11,980 bases of DNA from Rhodocyclaceae bacterium (GTDB taxonomy: Bacteria > Pseudomonadota > Gammaproteobacteria > Burkholderiales > Rhodocyclaceae): positions 1 through 11,980 of the forward strand of contig DAIEEM010000103.1 of the NCBI GenBank assembly GCA_027325905.1, given 5' to 3'. The notes beneath the pieces are model-generated. The model saw nothing but the letters and a program-made list of their open reading frames with translations, was not told the origin of the DNA and did no database searches. Below are positions 1 through 8,558 of this stretch, one piece after another. The translations under genes were made by a program, and so were the position numbers. The stretch's first letter is position 1. Every line of letters starts with the position of its first letter.

Positions 1-596
1 AGCCACCAGGGAATGGCGTCGTTCAGGATATGCCGGATCGAGTAGATGCCGACGGTCACCCCGGCGATTTTGCCGCCGCGGAAAACGGGAACATGCACCT
101 CGAACTGCCAGTCGCCGCCGGCGATAGGATAGGCAGGGCTGTAGGTCGCGTTGCCGAGCGACCGAGCCAGCCGTAGCGTCGCCGGGGTCGGTATGGCGTT
201 TCCGCCTGCGCCGACCATCGCAGTGTCCAGGAAACCTGGGAAAACGCGCCGTACCTGGTTGTCCGCATCAATCCAGAGAATCTGTTGCAGGCCCGCCTTG
301 TTGGCGAGTAGGGTGCGAGCATGGGCCTCGAATTTTTCCGCGTTCGCAGCCTCCCGCGGGCCAATCTGGCCGAGGATTTCCTCGTTGTGGGTGAGTTGGA
401 AACGCAAATCCTGTTCCAGCCAGAGCACGTCGTTGATGAGGATTAAGTGCCGTTCCTCCTTCTCGGCGCGGTCATAAAGCCACAACAGCGCGCCAACGAC
501 GGCGATGAACAGCACGAACGCCAGGCGGTGCAGTAGCCACAGCCAGTTGGATGTCGCTGCCGGCTTGCCGGCGGGGATGGCGATTTCAGACAACAT
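1..596 (-). CDS. Membrane-bound sensor protein, probably a DctS-like sensor histidine kinase (N-terminal part, cut by window edge)
   Basis: The gene runs leftward from an ATG at 596-594; 198 codons are visible and the rest lies outside the window. The protein begins MLSEIAIPAGKPAA, has one hydrophobic segment at about residues 24-41, then a charged linker (YDRAEKEER) and about 150 residues that would lie in the periplasm. That part contains WIDADNQVRRVFPG (about 108-121) and ends VPVFRGGKIAGVTVGIYS (about 169-186), the pattern of PDC/PAS-like extracytoplasmic sensor domains in DctB/DctS-type kinases. No kinase domain is visible, so 'histidine kinase' is inferred from this architecture and from the divergent TRAP gene dctP. 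In Rhodobacter, DctS/DctR controls dctPQM. The ATG has an AGG only two bases upstream, so the start is not certain; an in-frame GTG at 650 has no clear ribosome site. A chemoreceptor or diguanylate cyclase is also possible. Confidence 0.72.
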   Translation of the reverse strand, partial: MLSEIAIPAGKPAATSNWLWLLHRLAFVLFIAVVGALLWLYDRAEKEERHLILINDVLWLEQDLRFQLTHNEEILGQIGPREAANAEKFEAHARTLLANKAGLQQILWIDADNQVRRVFPGFLDTAMVGAGGNAIPTPATLRLARSLGNATYSPAYPIAGGDWQFEVHVPVFRGGKIAGVTVGIYSIRHILNDAIPWW

Positions 597-636
597 CCTG
601 CGATGGTAACGCGCGGGCGGGCCGGGCGGGGCGGGG

Positions 637-652
637 CTGCGGAAATCCACAA
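637..652 (+). promoter_or_regulatory. Candidate operator upstream of dctP (imperfect TTGTGG-N4-CCACAA)
   Basis: The 16 bases CTGCGGAAATCCACAA match a TTGTGG-N4-CCACAA palindrome with four of six bases in the left arm and all six in the right. The same site occurs as a perfect palindrome upstream of dctQ (3940-3955). In matching orientation toward the downstream gene, 13 of 15 bases agree, spacer included. It lies between the divergent sensor gene and dctP, so it could act on either. Regulator identity is inferred, not seen. Confidence 0.4.
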
Positions 653-678
653 TGGTGCCGGCGCGCCGAGACCGGGAA

Positions 679-684
679 GATATT
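679..684 (+). promoter_or_regulatory. Possible -10 element of dctP (GATATT)
   Basis: GATATT (overlapping TATTAA at 681-686) is the only AT-rich hexamer near the dctP start. No TTGACA-like -35 lies at normal spacing. The candidate operator ends 26 bases upstream, which would centre it in the mid -40s relative to a start near 691. That position fits an activator-dependent promoter. A small hairpin (689-693 with 697-701) follows before the ribosome site. Confidence 0.25.
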
Positions 685-723
685 AAGAGCCCATGGTGGG
701 CCAATTCATCGGAGGAAATTCGC

Positions 724-1725
724 ATGAGATTTCGTACGTTGATGGCCGGCTTAGTCGCCGCCACGTTCTCACTGGCCGCTTTTGCGCAGCAGCCCATCGT
801 CATCAAATTCAGCCACGTCGTCGCGCACGACACGCCCAAGGGCCTGGCGGCAGAGTTCTTTAAGAAGCGGGCCGAGGAGTTGACCAAAGGCCGGGTCAAG
901 GTCGAGGTGTATGCCAACAGCACGCTCTACAAGGACAAAGAAGAGATGGAGGCGCTGCAGCTCGGCGCTGTGCAGATGCTGGCGCCTTCGCTGGCGAAGT
1001 TCGGTCCGTTGGGCGTGAAGGAATTCGAGGTCTTCGACTTGCCCTACCTGTTCGACAACTACGCCGAATTGCATAAAGTGACCCAAGGGCCCGTTGGCCA
1101 GCAACTGCTGAACAAACTCGATGCCAAGGGTATTCATGGTCTGGCATTCTGGGACAACGGCTTCAAATCGTTTTCCGCCAACACGCCGATCAGGATGCCT
1201 GCCGATCTGAAAGGAAAGAAATTGCGCATTCAGTCGTCCAAAGTGCTGGAAGAGGAAGTTCGCGCCCTTGGCGGTTTGCCGCAGGTAATGGCCTTCTCCG
1301 AGGTATATCAAGCCTTGCAGACGGGCGTGGTCGACGGCACCGAGAATCCGATTTCCAACCTCTATACGCAGAAGATGTATGAAGTCCAGAAGTACTTGAC
1401 GCTTACCGACCACGGCTACCTGGGCTATGCGGTGATCGTCAACAAGAAGTTCTGGGACGGCCTGCCGAGCGATGTGCGCGGCCAGTTGGAGACGGCGATG
1501 AAGGAAGCTACCGCTTACGCCAACAAGATTGCCGAAGAGCAAAACCTGCGCGACCTGGAGGCGGTGAAGAAGAGCGGCAAGACTGTGGTCTACGTGCCGA
1601 CGAAGGAAGAGCGCATGGCGTTCAAGAAGGCATTGATTCCGGTGCATCAGAAGATGGAGTCGCGTATCGGCGCCGATCTGATCCACGAAATCTACAAGGA
1701 AATAGGCTTTAATCCCAATATCTGA
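724..1725 (+). CDS. dctP: TRAP transporter substrate-binding protein, DctP family
   Basis: This is the periplasmic receptor that captures a C4-dicarboxylate or similar organic acid and delivers it to the DctQ-DctM membrane complex. The protein has 333 residues, normal for the family. It has a Sec signal peptide (MRFRTLMAGL onward), probably cut after AFA at residue 21. Family marks include IKFSHVV near the mature N-terminus, KLRIQSS with R168 (the arginine that pairs with the substrate carboxylate in TRAP receptors), MAFSEVYQALQTG, and VVDGTENPISN (D204, E207, N208). ATG 724 is chosen because GGAGGA (711-716) precedes it by seven bases and the signal peptide starts there. An in-frame ATG at 652 would add 24 charged residues and has no such site. 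The gene is monocistronic: a strong terminator follows and dctM faces it. The exact substrate cannot be read from sequence; succinate, malate or fumarate is the family default. Confidence 0.93.
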   Translation: MRFRTLMAGLVAATFSLAAFAQQPIVIKFSHVVAHDTPKGLAAEFFKKRAEELTKGRVKVEVYANSTLYKDKEEMEALQLGAVQMLAPSLAKFGPLGVKEFEVFDLPYLFDNYAELHKVTQGPVGQQLLNKLDAKGIHGLAFWDNGFKSFSANTPIRMPADLKGKKLRIQSSKVLEEEVRALGGLPQVMAFSEVYQALQTGVVDGTENPISNLYTQKMYEVQKYLTLTDHGYLGYAVIVNKKFWDGLPSDVRGQLETAMKEATAYANKIAEEQNLRDLEAVKKSGKTVVYVPTKEERMAFKKALIPVHQKMESRIGADLIHEIYKEIGFNPNI

Positions 1726-1748
1726 GCGGCCTGCGGAACATCCGCCGC

Positions 1749-1781
1749 ACGCCCGTCGAAGGAAACTTCGGCGGGCGTTTT
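1749..1781 (+). terminator. Intrinsic terminator of dctP
   Basis: A 13-bp stem (1749-1761 with 1766-1778, one T-G wobble at 1756/1771) closes a GAAA tetraloop at 1762-1765. A short T-run (1778-1781, then CTATT) follows, 24 bases after the dctP stop. On the - strand the following bases are not T-rich, so it suits dctP better than dctM. Confidence 0.88.
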
Positions 1782-1786
1782 CTATT

Positions 1787-1803
1787 CCGCCTCGTGAAGG
1801 CGG
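1787..1803. other. Small hairpin between convergent dctP and dctM
   Basis: CCGCCT (1787-1792) pairs perfectly with AGGCGG (1798-1803) around a 5-base loop. It lies 44 bases beyond the dctM stop on the - strand. It has no T-run on either strand, so it is not a standard terminator. Together with the larger hairpin at 1749-1778 it may still help end dctM transcription. Confidence 0.35.
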
Positions 1804-1846
1804 TGCAATGCGCGCTTTCGGGGTTTCGGGTCGTTCGAGAGAGGAG

Positions 1847-3130
1847 CTACATCGCACCCACCAGCTTCGGGAACCATAGCGTCAGCGCCGGCCAGTAAGT
1901 CACCAGTATCAAGAACCCCAGCATCGATGCGAGCCACGGCCACACGGACACGGTTAAGTCGGTAATTCCCAACTTGCTTATGGTCGAGGTGACGTACAGG
2001 TTAAGGCCTACCGGCGGATGACACATCCCGATTTCCATGTTCACGATCATCAAGATACCGAAATGCACCGGATCGATGCCCAGTTTGGTCGCCACCGGGA
2101 ACAGGATAGGCGCGAAGATCAGCACGATCGACGACGGTTCCATGAAATTTCCAGCGATCAGCAGAAGGACGTTGACCGCCAACAGGAAGGGCACCACCCC
2201 CAGCCCCTCGCCCAGCAGCCAGTCGGCCAGTGCTTGCGGGATATTCTCGTTAGTCATAATGAAAGAGAACAACACGGCGTTGGTGATGATGTAGAGCAGC
2301 ATTGCCGACATGTTGGCCGAGTTGAGCAGCACCTTGGGCACATCCTTCAGGCCCATGTCCTTGTAGACGAACACAGCGACGAAGAACGCATACACCGCGC
2401 TCATCGCGGCGGCCTCGGTCGGTGTGAAGATACCGGACATGATCCCGCCCATCACCACCACGACCATTACCAGCCCCCAGGCGGATTCGCGGAAGGCCTT
2501 GAAGCGTTGGGCCCAGGTCGCCTTGGGTTGGCGCGGATAGTTGAATTTGCGGGCGCGATACCATGTGACGAAGCCCAGTATGAATGCGAGCAACAGGCCT
2601 GGTACCACGCCGGCAACGAACAATGCCCCTATCGAAGTATTGGTGGACACCGAGTAAACAACCTTGACCACCGACGGTAGCATCAGGATGCCGAGCGAAC
2701 CAGCGGTAGCGACAACGCCGGCACCGAATTTCATCGGGAAGCCTTGCCGCACCATTTCCGGCAGAATCACCGAACCGATGGCGACCACGGTGGCGACGCT
2801 GGAACCGCATACCGCTGCGAAGAGCGCGCAGGCAACTACCCCTGACAGCGCCAGGCCGCCGTACCAGTGGCCGACCATCGACACCGCGAAATTGATCATC
2901 CGCCGCGCCACACCGCCGTGGGTAAGGAAGTTCCCTGCCAGGATAAAAAACGGGATCGCCATGATCTCGAAGTTCTCGATGCCGGTGAACAGCTTCAAGG
3001 CCACCGATTCGAGCGGCACCTGGGTCATGGTGAATAGGAAGGTGAGAACGGTAAGACCGAGCGAAATGGAAATCGGCATCCCGGTCAACATGAGCGCCAG
3101 CAGCACTCCGAAGATAATTGCCGCGCTCAT
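1847..3130 (-). CDS. dctM: TRAP transporter large permease subunit, DctM family
   Basis: DctM is the ion-coupled translocation subunit in the inner membrane. The protein has 427 residues, the usual length, and is hydrophobic throughout with roughly a dozen membrane segments. Recognisable family stretches are GMPISISLGLTVLTF (17-31), EIMAIPFFILAGNFLTHGG (55-73), AAVCGSSVATVVAIGSVILPEM (105-126, split here only for length), GIFTPTEAAAMSAVYAF (233-249), MEPSSIVLIFAPILFPVA (330-347) and IGMCHPPVGLNLYV (367-380). The segment LGILMLPSV (about 146-154) has LPS where many DctM proteins have PPS, a mild variation. The start ATG (3130-3128) overlaps the dctQ stop by four bases (ATGA), and purine-rich GGAAGGGGAAGGG precedes it, so dctQ and dctM are translationally coupled. 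No classical terminator follows on this strand. Confidence 0.95.
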   Translation of the reverse strand: MSAAIIFGVLLALMLTGMPISISLGLTVLTFLFTMTQVPLESVALKLFTGIENFEIMAIPFFILAGNFLTHGGVARRMINFAVSMVGHWYGGLALSGVVACALFAAVCGSSVATVVAIGSVILPEMVRQGFPMKFGAGVVATAGSLGILMLPSVVKVVYSVSTNTSIGALFVAGVVPGLLLAFILGFVTWYRARKFNYPRQPKATWAQRFKAFRESAWGLVMVVVVMGGIMSGIFTPTEAAAMSAVYAFFVAVFVYKDMGLKDVPKVLLNSANMSAMLLYIITNAVLFSFIMTNENIPQALADWLLGEGLGVVPFLLAVNVLLLIAGNFMEPSSIVLIFAPILFPVATKLGIDPVHFGILMIVNMEIGMCHPPVGLNLYVTSTISKLGITDLTVSVWPWLASMLGFLILVTYWPALTLWFPKLVGAM

Positions 3131-3828
3131 TTCCCTTCCCCTTCCTGATTTCTGCCACCGTCCTGACGATGCGTCAAATCATGTACGTGCAGATTGTCGT
3201 CGAGGGCGAAGGCGTTGGCGTCGACCGCCAACTCGCCGCCGGCTTCGATGCCTTCGACGTGACCATGATCGTGATTCGGCAATTCGCCGGTTCGTATGAA
3301 GGACCACGCCACCTGGAGGAAGCGGAAGCACATCAGCGACGAGCCGAGCGGGACGGCGCTATAGACTGCCCACGTCGGCCATTCGAGGTCGGGGGTCGTC
3401 GGACCTTCCGGGATGTTGCCGGTGGGTTGGCCAAACAATTGCAGGAAGGCGTAATGGGCGCCGTTCTCCCAGACGAAATTGCCGCCGAGCACGGCGACGG
3501 TACAGGTAAACAACGCCCCCGCTAAAAGTCCGAAGATGACGAACTTGCCGCGCGTCTTGTCTGTCATCTGGTTGATCAGCACGTCGACACCGACGTGGAT
3601 GCCGGTACGCACTCCATAGGCGGCGCCAAACTTGCACATCCACACGAACATGATGATGCACAATTCCTGCGCCCAGCCGAAATTGAGGCTGAGAAGCCAG
3701 TCCTGAAAGCCCGGAATTGGTAGTCCAGACAGGTACCGGTGCACGACAGACGCAAAAATGATCAGCGTCGCCCCACCCATCAGAAAGGCGATAAGCCATT
3801 CTTCCAGATGATTGAGAACCTTGTTCAT
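3127..3828 (-). CDS. dctQ: TRAP transporter small permease subunit, DctQ family, with long histidine-rich C-terminal tail
   Basis: DctQ is the small inner-membrane subunit that pairs with DctM. It has 233 residues, longer than the roughly 160-200 typical of DctQ. Four membrane segments are visible at about 11-33, 53-72, 95-118 and 152-175. Family features are HLEEWLIAFLMG near the start, WAQELCIIMFVWMCKFGAA (52-70) and VRTGIHVGVDVLI (73-85). The extra length is a polar tail (about 178-233) with two histidine clusters, HDHGH (186-190) and HVHDLTH (214-220), and it ends in charged residues. I believe similar tails occur in related betaproteobacterial dicarboxylate TRAP proteins, but this is from memory. 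The ATG at 3828 is supported by GGAGGAG (3845-3839) ten bases upstream. The gene leads a two-gene unit with dctM. Confidence 0.93.
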   Translation of the reverse strand: MNKVLNHLEEWLIAFLMGGATLIIFASVVHRYLSGLPIPGFQDWLLSLNFGWAQELCIIMFVWMCKFGAAYGVRTGIHVGVDVLINQMTDKTRGKFVIFGLLAGALFTCTVAVLGGNFVWENGAHYAFLQLFGQPTGNIPEGPTTPDLEWPTWAVYSAVPLGSSLMCFRFLQVAWSFIRTGELPNHDHGHVEGIEAGGELAVDANAFALDDNLHVHDLTHRQDGGRNQEGEGK

Positions 3829-3909
3829 TATCTTTTTACTCCTCCGATCACAGGCGGCTGTCTTAGATTGGCGCTGGATATGTTCCTGCGCCTTTATACG
3901 TATGCCGCC

Positions 3910-3915
3910 ATTATC
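3910..3915 (-). promoter_or_regulatory. Possible -10 element of dctQM (GATAAT)
   Basis: Read on the - strand, GATAAT lies 24 bases downstream of the palindrome at 3940-3955 and 81 bases before the dctQ start. No good -35 is present, which again suits an activated promoter. A second AT-rich hexamer, TATAAA (3898-3893), is an alternative. Confidence 0.3.
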
Positions 3916-3939
3916 GTGAGGCCGTCGCCCGCAAAAAAG

Positions 3940-3955
3940 TTGTGGCTTTCCACAA
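3940..3955 (-). promoter_or_regulatory. Candidate operator upstream of dctQM (perfect TTGTGG-N4-CCACAA palindrome)
   Basis: TTGTGG and CCACAA form a perfect 6-bp inverted repeat around CTTT (AAAG on the - strand), the usual layout for a dimeric regulator. It sits 111 bases upstream of the dctQ start and would be centred near -45 if the GATAAT element is real. A near copy precedes dctP at 637-652. The ndk start is about 140 bases away on the other side, so the dct genes are the likelier target. Confidence 0.45.
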
Positions 3956-4034
3956 TCGGGCCGACGTAGCCAGAAACCCTGTAGTTGCCGGCCGGCGCAG
4001 CGGCCCTTTTTCGTCCCGGAACCTCGGAGCTGCC

Positions 4035-4066
4035 TTGATTTCTGAGATAAAATACAAAGTTACAAA
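4035..4066 (+). promoter_or_regulatory. Likely promoter region of the ndk operon (AT-rich)
   Basis: This AT-rich stretch stands out in GC-rich surroundings just before ndk. It holds a TTGATT (4035-4040) and a good -10-like TAAAAT (4048-4053), but the two are too close together to pair. TACAAA at 4061-4066 is 20 bases from TTGATT. A promoter for the ndk-to-der operon is expected here, but I cannot fix its exact hexamers. Confidence 0.35.
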
Positions 4067-4098
4067 AACTTCATTTAACCTATTTGTTGGAGATTCTG

Positions 4099-4527
4099 AT
4101 GGCTGTTGAACGCACCCTGTCGATCATCAAACCCGATGCCGTGGCCAAGAACGTGATCGGCAAGATTTACTCCCGTTTCGAGACCAACGGCCTCAAGATC
4201 GTGGCCTCGCGCATGGCCTGGCTGTCGGAACGCGAAGCGGGCGGCTTCTATGCCGTGCACAAGGAGCGCCCCTTCTTCAAGGACCTGGTCAAGTTCATGA
4301 CCTCCGGCCCGGTGATGATCCAGGTGCTCGAAGGCGAGAACGCCGTCGCCAAGAACCGCGAACTCATGGGCGCCACCGATCCGAAGAAGGCCGACAAGGG
4401 CACCATTCGCGCCGATTTCGCCGAGAGCATCGACGCCAACGCCGTGCATGGCTCCGACGGCGCCGACACCGCTGCCGTAGAGATCGCCTACTTCTTTCCC
4501 GCGCTGAACGTTTTCCCGGGGCGCTGA
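4099..4527 (+). CDS. ndk: Nucleoside diphosphate kinase
   Basis: Ndk moves the terminal phosphate from ATP to other nucleoside diphosphates through a phosphohistidine intermediate, balancing cytosolic NTP and dNTP pools. The protein has 142 residues, standard for bacterial Ndk. It shows [17 protein letters not shown] with K11, then Y51, F59, R87, T93 (GATDP), R104 and the catalytic H117 in NAVHGSD. ATG 4099 is preceded by GGAGA (4089-4093) at a spacing of five; an in-frame ATG at 4084 lacks such a site and would add five residues. The gene opens the housekeeping operon, and rlmN follows after 11 bases. Confidence 0.97.
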   Translation: MAVERTLSIIKPDAVAKNVIGKIYSRFETNGLKIVASRMAWLSEREAGGFYAVHKERPFFKDLVKFMTSGPVMIQVLEGENAVAKNRELMGATDPKKADKGTIRADFAESIDANAVHGSDGADTAAVEIAYFFPALNVFPGR

Positions 4528-4538
4528 GTCTTATCGCG

Positions 4539-5633
4539 ATGCCGGTCAACCTGCTCGATTTCGATGCCGAAGGCCTGACGGCCTGGTTTGCGCAGCAGGG
4601 CGAGAAGCCCTTCCGCGCGCGCCAGGTGCTGCACTGGGTGCATCAATTCGGCCAGGACGATTTCGACGCCATGACCGACATCGCCAAAAGCCTGCGCGAC
4701 AAGCTCAAGGCGACGGCGGCGGTGACGCCGCCGCCGCTCGTCAGCGACAAGCTTTCCGACGACGGCACGCGCAAGTTCCTCTTCGACGTCGGCGGCGGCA
4801 ATGCCGTCGAGGCCGTATTCATTCCCGAGGACGACCGCGGCACGCTATGCATTTCGACGCAGGCGGGCTGTGCGCTCGATTGTGCCTTCTGCTCGACCGG
4901 CAAGCAGGGCTTCAACCGCAACCTGACGACAGCCGAGATCATCGGCCAGCTTTGGCAGGCGAACCGCGCGCTTGGCGCCAAGGCCAAGGACGACCGCATC
5001 ATCAGCAACGTCGTGCTCATGGGCATGGGCGAGCCGCTGGCGAATTTCGACAACGTCGTACCGGCGCTGCGCCTGATGCTCGACGATCACGCCTACGGCC
5101 TCTCGCGGCGCCGCGTGACGGTGTCCACCTCGGGCATCGTGCCGGCCATCGACCGTCTCGGCGACACCGTGCCGGTGGCGCTTGCCGTGTCGCTGCATGC
5201 GCCGGACGACGCGTTGCGTGACGAACTGGTGCCACTCAACCGCAAGTACCCGCTGGCCGAACTGATGGCCGCCTGCCGGCGCTATCTCGAAAAGTCGCCG
5301 CGCGATTTCATTACGTTCGAGTACGTGATGATAGCCGGCGTCAACGACAGCGATGCCCATGCGCGCGCGCTGCTGCAACGCGTGCGCAAGGTGCCGTGCA
5401 AGTTCAACCTGATTCCCTTCAATCCGTTCCCGCATTCCGGTTTCAGGCGCTCGGCGCCGGCGCGCATCCGCCGCTTCCAGGAAATCCTCCTCGCTGCCGG
5501 CTACGTCGCGACGGTGCGCAAGACGCGCGGCGACGACATCGACGCGGCCTGCGGCCAACTTGCCGGCCAGGTGCGGGATAAATCGCGGCGGGTCATCGCG
5601 CTGGCGCGCCAGACCATGGAGATCACGGCATGA
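4539..5633 (+). CDS. rlmN: Dual-specificity 23S rRNA (A2503-C2) / tRNA (A37-C2) methyltransferase RlmN
   Basis: RlmN is a radical-SAM enzyme that methylates C2 of adenine 2503 in 23S rRNA and of adenine 37 in some tRNAs, tuning decoding and peptidyl-transfer fidelity. The 364-residue protein begins [13 protein letters not shown], like the family. It carries the CxxxCxxC iron-sulfur motif as C111-A-L-D-C115-A-F-C118, the [13 protein letters not shown] stretch, and [17 protein letters not shown]. The methyl-carrying cysteine is C338 in [14 protein letters not shown] (E. coli C355), and C104 in TLCIS corresponds to E. coli C118. All catalytic residues I know to look for are therefore present. 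The ribosome site is weak. Its stop overlaps the pilW start (ATGA). Confidence 0.97.
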   Translation: MPVNLLDFDAEGLTAWFAQQGEKPFRARQVLHWVHQFGQDDFDAMTDIAKSLRDKLKATAAVTPPPLVSDKLSDDGTRKFLFDVGGGNAVEAVFIPEDDRGTLCISTQAGCALDCAFCSTGKQGFNRNLTTAEIIGQLWQANRALGAKAKDDRIISNVVLMGMGEPLANFDNVVPALRLMLDDHAYGLSRRRVTVSTSGIVPAIDRLGDTVPVALAVSLHAPDDALRDELVPLNRKYPLAELMAACRRYLEKSPRDFITFEYVMIAGVNDSDAHARALLQRVRKVPCKFNLIPFNPFPHSGFRRSAPARIRRFQEILLAAGYVATVRKTRGDDIDAACGQLAGQVRDKSRRVIALARQTMEITA

Positions 5634-6418
5634 AGTCGATAGCACTGTGGCTGTCGTTGTTGCTCGCCGGCTGCGCCGGCCCGGCGGTCGTTCAGGATGG
5701 CGCCGCGCAGCGAGCGGTGTCGCAGCAGACGACCACCAGCAGCATCCAGAATCGCGCGAAGATACACACGGAACTCGGCGCGCTTTACCTCGGCAGCGGG
5801 CGTTTCGGTATCGCCCAGGAAGAAGCCCATCTCGCCGTCAGCGCCGACCCCGACTATGCGCCGGCCTACAATCTTCTCGCGCTCGTGCATATGAACCTGA
5901 AGGAAAACGCAGCCGCCGACGAGGAGTTCCAGAAATCGCTGAAACTGGCGCCGAACGATCCCGAAACCAACAACAACTACGGCTGGTTCCTCTGCCAGAC
6001 CGATCGCCCGCAGCAATCGGTCAGCCATTTCATGGCCGCCATCAAGAATCCACTCTATTCGACGCCGACGAAGGCGATGACGGCGCTCGGCATTTGCTAC
6101 CTGAAGATGCACGACGACGCGCTGGCGGAGGACTTCCTCCTGAAGGCGCGGCGCGGCGAAGGCGGCGATGCCAACGTCGAGGCGCTGTATTGGCTTTCCG
6201 ACATCTATTACCGCCATGGGCGCTACGACGAAGCGCGACTTTCCTTGGCCGACTTGCACAAGGCGATGGAACCGAATTCCCAATCGCTGTGGCTCGCCGT
6301 GCGGGTTGAACGCAAGATCGGCGACCGCGAAGGCGAGGCGCGCTATGCTTCGCAGTTGCGCCGCAAGTTCCAGGGGTCTCCAGAGTACCAGAAACTGATG
6401 CAGGGGCAGTACGAGTGA
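5630..6418 (+). CDS. pilW: Type IV pilus biogenesis/stability lipoprotein PilW (PilF), TPR protein
   Basis: PilF/PilW is an outer-membrane lipoprotein pilotin. It helps the PilQ secretin multimerise in the outer membrane and so supports type IV pilus assembly. The 262-residue protein has a lipoprotein signal with lipobox LLAGC (acylated Cys15). Tandem TPR units follow, clear at about 43-76 ([20 protein letters not shown]) and 77-110 ([20 protein letters not shown]), continuing through [35 protein letters not shown] and [19 protein letters not shown]. The position between rlmN and rodZ is the usual one for this gene. The start ATG overlaps the rlmN stop by four bases, and the stop overlaps the next GTG. 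The Leu-Ala-Gly-Cys lipobox fixes the start. Confidence 0.93.
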   Translation: MKSIALWLSLLLAGCAGPAVVQDGAAQRAVSQQTTTSSIQNRAKIHTELGALYLGSGRFGIAQEEAHLAVSADPDYAPAYNLLALVHMNLKENAAADEEFQKSLKLAPNDPETNNNYGWFLCQTDRPQQSVSHFMAAIKNPLYSTPTKAMTALGICYLKMHDDALAEDFLLKARRGEGGDANVEALYWLSDIYYRHGRYDEARLSLADLHKAMEPNSQSLWLAVRVERKIGDREGEARYASQLRRKFQGSPEYQKLMQGQYE

Positions 6419-7283
6419 ACGAATCCAGCGAAGCGAACGAGATGCGCGAAGACTTGGCCGCCGCCGCGGCGGCCGAGACGCCGGTGCCCGAGGTGCCGCA
6501 GCCGTTGCCCGGCCGCTTCCTGCGCGAAGCGCGCGAGGCCAGGAACCTGACGGTGTTCGAGGTGGCGCAATCCCTCAAGTTCAGCGCGCGCCAGATCGAA
6601 GCCCTCGAAGCCGACGACTACGCTGCGTTGCCGCCCGGCGCCACCTTCCAGCGCGGCTTCGTCCGCGGCTACGCCAAGCTCCTGAAGCTCGATCCGCTGC
6701 CGCTCGTGGCCATGCTCGACGTCCGCACGCCGGCGGCGCTGCCGGATGTGCGGGCACCGCAGAACATGGGCGTCGCGGCGACGCCGGTAGCCGCCGGACG
6801 CCGCTCCTCGCGGCCGATGCTGCTGGGCTCGGCGGCGCTCGCCGCGGTGGCGGTAGCGTTTGCCGGCTGGCGTTATCTCGGTACGCCGGTGAATTCGGCG
6901 GCGGTTAACTCCGCGCCGGCGGTCGCTGCCGGCGGCGACGCCCCGGCGACGCTGCGCCCGCCGGAAATTCGCGTCGAACCGGCGCCTGCCGCGGAAGCCG
7001 CCGGGCAGGCGGTTTCCGCCGCAGCCAAGGCGATCACGCCGGCCGACCTGCACCAGCTCGTCTTCGCCTTCCAGGACAAGTCATGGGTCGAAGTCACCGA
7101 CGCGACGCAGAAAATCATCTTTTCCGCAGAGAATGCGCCGGGCACGCGGCAAGCGGTATCGGGCAAGCCGCCGTTCCAGATCGTCATCGGCAATGCCGCC
7201 AAGGTCGAACTCCAGTACGACGACCGGCAGATCGACCTCAAGCCCTACACCCGTGCCGAAGTGGCGCGCCTGACTCTCGAGTG

Positions 7284-7284
<1 letters not shown>
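6415..7284 (+). CDS. rodZ: Cytoskeletal/cell-shape protein RodZ (HTH domain, one membrane segment, DUF4115)
   Basis: RodZ links the MreB cytoskeleton to the wall-elongation machinery in rod-shaped cells. The 289-residue protein has the three-part family layout. A cytoplasmic HTH_25 domain (about 34-95, from [20 protein letters not shown] through [19 protein letters not shown]) contains the aromatic residues of the MreB-binding helix (F82, Y86). A membrane segment lies at about 135-153. An Ala/Pro-rich periplasmic linker then leads to a DUF4115 domain (about 213-286). The start is GTG at 6415, overlapping the pilW stop (GTGA), with AGGGG (6402-6406) eight bases upstream. An ATG at 6442 would still keep the whole HTH domain. 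The gene is in its usual place before ispG. Confidence 0.9.

Positions 7285-8554
<1,270 letters not shown>

Positions 8555-8558
<4 letters not shown>

Noticed and set aside
652..723. N-terminal extension of dctP from ATG 652
   Set aside because: The extension is charged, has no ribosome site and would bury the signal peptide. ATG 724 has a strong GGAGGA.
769..1857. Long open frame antisense to dctP (362 codons)
   Set aside because: Its translation shows no family features, while the + strand frame is an unmistakable DctP with signal peptide. It is a by-product of codon bias.
3990..4011. Terminator-like hairpin (GGCCG 3990-3994 with CGGCC 4001-4005) followed by C and five T on the + strand
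   Set aside because: The stem is only 5 bp, and no + strand gene upstream needs a terminator. It could matter only if ndk has a distant promoter, for which I see no evidence.
4057..4071. Small inverted repeat AAGTT/AACTT just upstream of ndk
   Set aside because: Five AT-rich base pairs in an AT-rich promoter region are expected by chance. No second copy was noticed.
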